The notes below the pieces were generated by a model. The model did not search any database. It worked only from the letters and a program-made list of their open reading frames with translations, and had not been told where the DNA came from. 64,000 bases of DNA from positions 3,126,720 through 3,190,719 of the forward strand of contig NZ_JAJKFT010000010.1 in assembly GCF_020966755.1 (NCBI RefSeq), in the 5' to 3' direction. Origin of the DNA: Blastopirellula sediminis (GTDB taxonomy: Bacteria > Planctomycetota > Planctomycetia > Pirellulales > Pirellulaceae). Positions 61,132 through 64,000 of the stretch are shown here, piece by piece. The position numbers and the translations under genes are program-made. Each line of letters starts with the position of its first letter. The first letter of the stretch is position 1.

Positions 61132-61851
61132 TCAAAACAAATACCACGCACTCCCCACCGCAATCCGCTCCACCGCCGACTCCACTACATACCGCCCCCG
61201 CTCATACCGATCGGTATGCCGATAGATCGCTTCCCGCTCCAGCCCGCTGTAGGTGAAAAAGGAGAGGGTGATCCTGCCGGCCTCTTCTGCGTAGGTCGGC
61301 GCCCACACGTCCGGCTCCGGGGCGTGCCAGGTCCAATGTTCGCGGTCGCTCATCGCGAGTCGTTCCGTCTGGCGAAAATCTTGGGGGTTCGCGCCGCATT
61401 GCCAAGGATCGGCGCCCAGGATCACCTGGGTCGACCAGCGGCAGCCATGCCACATCGCCCCCAACTCTTTCACTTCCCGCGCGAAGATCGACGCCGACAA
61501 GTAAGACCACGGCGTCCCATCCCCCTCGATCCCCACCATCACGTCATCGAGCGCCCCGGCCGGCTGCGGCGGCGGATCGACCGACTCCTTGTTCTACTCC
61601 GGTTCCGGCTCCGGAAACGCCGCCGTGATCGGCAGCGCCCAGACGACTCCGCGACCATTCCCGAGGTACTGCAACTGATAAGCCCGCAACACCAACCCGG
61701 GCCGAAGCCAAATCGAGGAAAAAACGGAGAGCATCTCCATCGGATCCAGCCGACTCACGCTCCAACCGAGCGGAGCGTCCACCGGCTCGCCGCAAGCGCC
61801 GGCCGCGGCGGTGCGTAGCGCGTTGACTTGGGTGATGGGGAAGGTTTGCAT
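61132..61851 (-). pseudogene. Gene interrupted by an in-frame TAG
   Basis: Two open parts, 61594-61851 and 61132-61593, are in the same minus-strand frame and are separated only by a TAG codon (61594-61596) within a Pro/Glu-rich linker (...PEPEPE, stop, NKESVDPPPQPAG). Joined, they give about 238 residues: a first part (MQTFPITQVNALRTAAAG, then WLRPGLVLRAYQLQYLG) and a second with aromatic-rich beta strands (HWTWHAPEPDVWAPTYA; GRITLSFFTYSGLERE). No family is recognised. It sits beside the repeat cluster, and a nonsense mutation is the simplest reading. Confidence 0.7.
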
Positions 61852-62060
61852 CTGGGCGATGGTGGCAGTTTCGAACGTGGCGGGCGAATATCGCGATGCG
61901 AAACCGTGCTGTTTGTCGAACGACCATCAAGCCGCCGGGTGCGCCCTTTCTGAAAAGAGAGAGAGCAAAGCAACTGAGCCCCCGGCATTTTTTGGGGCGG
62001 TGGATTCCCAAAGGATACCGCTCCGCTGACCCGTAAAGTTCCGGTCTTGCGTAAGCGATC

Positions 62061-64000
62061 TCAGCGACGTTTTCGTCGTCTTCTGGGCCTTGGCTTTCGA
62101 GTGGAAACAGCGATTGGCCGTATGTCAATTTCATTAAGAATCTTGAATGCGTCATCGAGGCCAATGCGCATTAGTTCCTCTAGAAGCGAAAGGGCGTTTG
62201 CTCTTGTATCTTGAAACCTCTGAAGCGTCATCGCAATGTTCACAAGAATTGGCCCTGGTTCGTAGAGGCTATAAACTACGGAGCTTGGGTCTTGTTTTGA
62301 GCCGTTTTCGACTATCCAACGGCAGATCTCTAGGATCTCGTGTCGATAGTCAGGGAGCAACTTCGAAAAAAGTTCCATCGCATCCAACATGAATTGAGGC
62401 GCTATCGCGCCGGGATTCCTGCAAAATGCTTGTATCAACAATTCGGTATTTGTTTCGACGGAAAAGTCCTCGGTTGCCCAAAAGACATTTCCAACCGCGT
62501 TCGCAATATCATTGGTGGCGAGCGGGATTATTCTGCAAAGAGCGTTGCATGCACTTTGCCTAGCCGCGGTCTCATCCCAAACGCTCGCGGACGTTAGCGC
62601 AATGCCCGAGAAGACGAGTTCTTCGTGCCTGTCTCGAGCTTTTGGCAACTCTAAATACTGATTCAGTTTAGTAATGGCCCAGTCATGAGGAGTGCCGCGA
62701 AATGCCAGTAACGCTAGAAGTTCGCCATAGGCTTGACAGTGCTTTTCGTCGTCTGACAGGAGTAGTTCGGATAGATAGCTTTGAACAAAGTCTTGTGACA
62801 ATGAATCACTGATCGAAGCGACAAGACGCATCGCGTGAATAGAAAATCTAATTTCACGCCTAATGCGGAACAATTTGGCAACTGTTTTTTCGCCTAACTC
62901 GGAATTGCAATTCTTTGTGCCGATCCATCGAAAGTGTCGACAGAAGAACGTCCAGGTGTCGTGATGTAAATTGCCGTCAACGAGAACATTAAGGTATTTT
63001 AGCCACGTATCGAAATCAGGTGATTTTCTGAGAAGCAAGCCATTTGTAAGAGCGACTAAGGGCCAAAAAGAGTTTCTAATTTGCAGCAACTCGACTGCAT
63101 GCGAATGCCAAAGAAAAGAGGTCAGTTGGTCTGAGGTATTATCGTTCTCACGGACCTTTTGCACATGTACGTTTTGAGTTTCAGAATCCCACGGCATTTG
63201 AAGCCACGAAAAAAGCAGAGTGCAAATGTCGTCAGCAAAGCCGGCCTCTTTTTCGCACTTCTTGTAAAGTAGATAAGCGGCTTGGGAGCGGTATTGCTCC
63301 GATGCAGGAGAGAATCTCGCATGTTGGCGGATTAGTTCGCATGAATCTGCCATTGAAAAGTCACTGTCCGCAAGGGAGCGGAGCACATCAGCAACCGGTC
63401 GCTCTACTCCTTTCTCTAACAATTGAGAAAGGAGGTGGAGGACACGAGGTCGGTCCTCTTTGGATAGCTCGATGAGTTCTTGCGTAGCGGCTCTCGCGCC
63501 TCCTTGACATGTCCAGCCGTCCTCTGTTCTGGTCATTTCGTTTGTCGTGCGATCATGTTGCCATGGAACGCTCAGGCACGCTAATAGCAATTGATCGGAT
63601 GACTCCTTCATCTGGTCCTTGGTGAGTTGAGGGATTTCGTCGATGCGTCCCCAGTGCAAGTCGTTCAACGGGTTCGTCTCGTTCCAGTTTGGAAAATCAG
63701 CCTCTTCTTTTTTAATGAAATCGCGAGTCGAGTCGGTAAGGAGTTGAGTCGGAATAGCCTTAAGCAGTATTAATCTCTTTTCTCGGCTCCAATCAGTTTG
63801 CTCGTCGCTAACGTCCGATGGATCTATGTATTGCGACCATGACAAGATTGCTGCTTCGAGAGACAGAAACCCTGCGCTATCGAGTTTTTGAGACAACGAG
63901 TGAATGAGTGATTTGGAGTCAGCCGAGTCGTCGCTAAGTGCGTTTCCTAGCCAGAGACGGCGGCGGTCTCCCAGCAGATACTCAAGTCCCGAGTGTGGAA
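62061..64000 (-). CDS. Large helical-repeat protein of unknown function, 5' end outside window
   Basis: At least 645 residues; the frame is open past the right edge, where the first visible codons give HSGLEYLLGDRRRLWLGNAL, so a TTG at 63896 is not the start. The chain is almost wholly alpha-helical (HEAT/ARM-like irregular repeats) with no enzymatic motif in the visible part. It ends in a strongly basic tail (RKPRPRRRRKRR). Base composition is lower in GC than neighbours (about 43-47% in three sampled 60-base rows against about 58% elsewhere), suggesting later acquisition. An NTPase or other domain could lie beyond the window. The function is unknown. Confidence 0.7.
   Translation of the reverse strand, partial: PHSGLEYLLGDRRRLWLGNALSDDSADSKSLIHSLSQKLDSAGFLSLEAAILSWSQYIDPSDVSDEQTDWSREKRLILLKAIPTQLLTDSTRDFIKKEEADFPNWNETNPLNDLHWGRIDEIPQLTKDQMKESSDQLLLACLSVPWQHDRTTNEMTRTEDGWTCQGGARAATQELIELSKEDRPRVLHLLSQLLEKGVERPVADVLRSLADSDFSMADSCELIRQHARFSPASEQYRSQAAYLLYKKCEKEAGFADDICTLLFSWLQMPWDSETQNVHVQKVRENDNTSDQLTSFLWHSHAVELLQIRNSFWPLVALTNGLLLRKSPDFDTWLKYLNVLVDGNLHHDTWTFFCRHFRWIGTKNCNSELGEKTVAKLFRIRREIRFSIHAMRLVASISDSLSQDFVQSYLSELLLSDDEKHCQAYGELLALLAFRGTPHDWAITKLNQYLELPKARDRHEELVFSGIALTSASVWDETAARQSACNALCRIIPLATNDIANAVGNVFWATEDFSVETNTELLIQAFCRNPGAIAPQFMLDAMELFSKLLPDYRHEILEICRWIVENGSKQDPSSVVYSLYEPGPILVNIAMTLQRFQDTRANALSLLEELMRIGLDDAFKILNEIDIRPIAVSTRKPRPRRRRKRR

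Noticed and set aside
61594-61596. TAG as a pyrrolysine or other recoded codon
   Set aside because: No pyrrolysine machinery is known for this group, no recoding element is visible, and other genes here use TAG as a normal stop (for example the esterase gene ending at 60867).

Overview
The window is a chromosomal segment of a planctomycete, most likely a Pirellulales-type member (Blastopirellula/Bremerella/Rhodopirellula-like). This rests on gene content: two cytochrome-c/DUF1549-DUF1553 plus DUF1501 gene pairs, two DUF1559 prepilin-like proteins, a DUF1080 protein, Hanks-type kinases, many exported esterases and short dispersed palindromic repeats. Most of the window looks close to 58% GC in sampled rows. 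The last 2 kb are visibly poorer in GC (about 43-47% in sampled rows).

Layout. 0-9 kb: the end of an Mrp/ApbC ATPase gene, a lysine-rich histone-H1-like protein, an SGNH hydrolase/M50 protease pair, DUF1080, an exported sialate O-acetylesterase, D-aminoacyl-tRNA deacylase, a coupled membrane-protein pair and a CvpA-like protein with a Q/P/Y-rich tail. 9.0-10.5 kb: a 1.4-kb gene-free, G/T-biased stretch. 10.5-15.7 kb: a minus-strand run asd, truA, glycosyltransferase, kinase, accA. 15.9-22.7 kb: a double-esterase fusion and the first DUF1501/cytochrome pair. 23-30.5 kb: RecQ, a beta-propeller protein, a lactate/malate dehydrogenase-like gene, a PIN-like protein with a possible leader peptide, a Fur regulator and an orphan FlgM. 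30.4-31.4 kb: a gene-free stretch with two RNA-structure candidates. 31.4-41.7 kb: esterase, methyltransferase, kinase, small secreted proteins, DUF2750 and a TANGO2-type protein. 42.1-45.3 kb: two prepilin-like/lipoprotein cassettes in mirror image. 45.7-56 kb: exported pyruvyl-transferase-like protein, sugar isomerase, lactonase, the second cytochrome/DUF1501 pair, tRNA-Glu and an exported nitrilase. 56-64 kb: small unknown proteins, a beta-helix protein, an Apea/HEPN-like protein, a repeat cluster, a gene broken by an in-frame TAG, and a low-GC helical protein running off the window.

The genes are mainly housekeeping (mrp, dtd, truA, asd, accA, recQ, tRNA-Glu) mixed with exported carbohydrate and ester-degrading enzymes and planctomycete surface proteins. 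There is no phage, integrase, transposase or CRISPR array. The least ordinary features are a family of nested inverted repeats built from exchangeable modules (at least eight positions), the large gene-free region at 9-10.5 kb, and the accessory-looking right end (58.9-64 kb).
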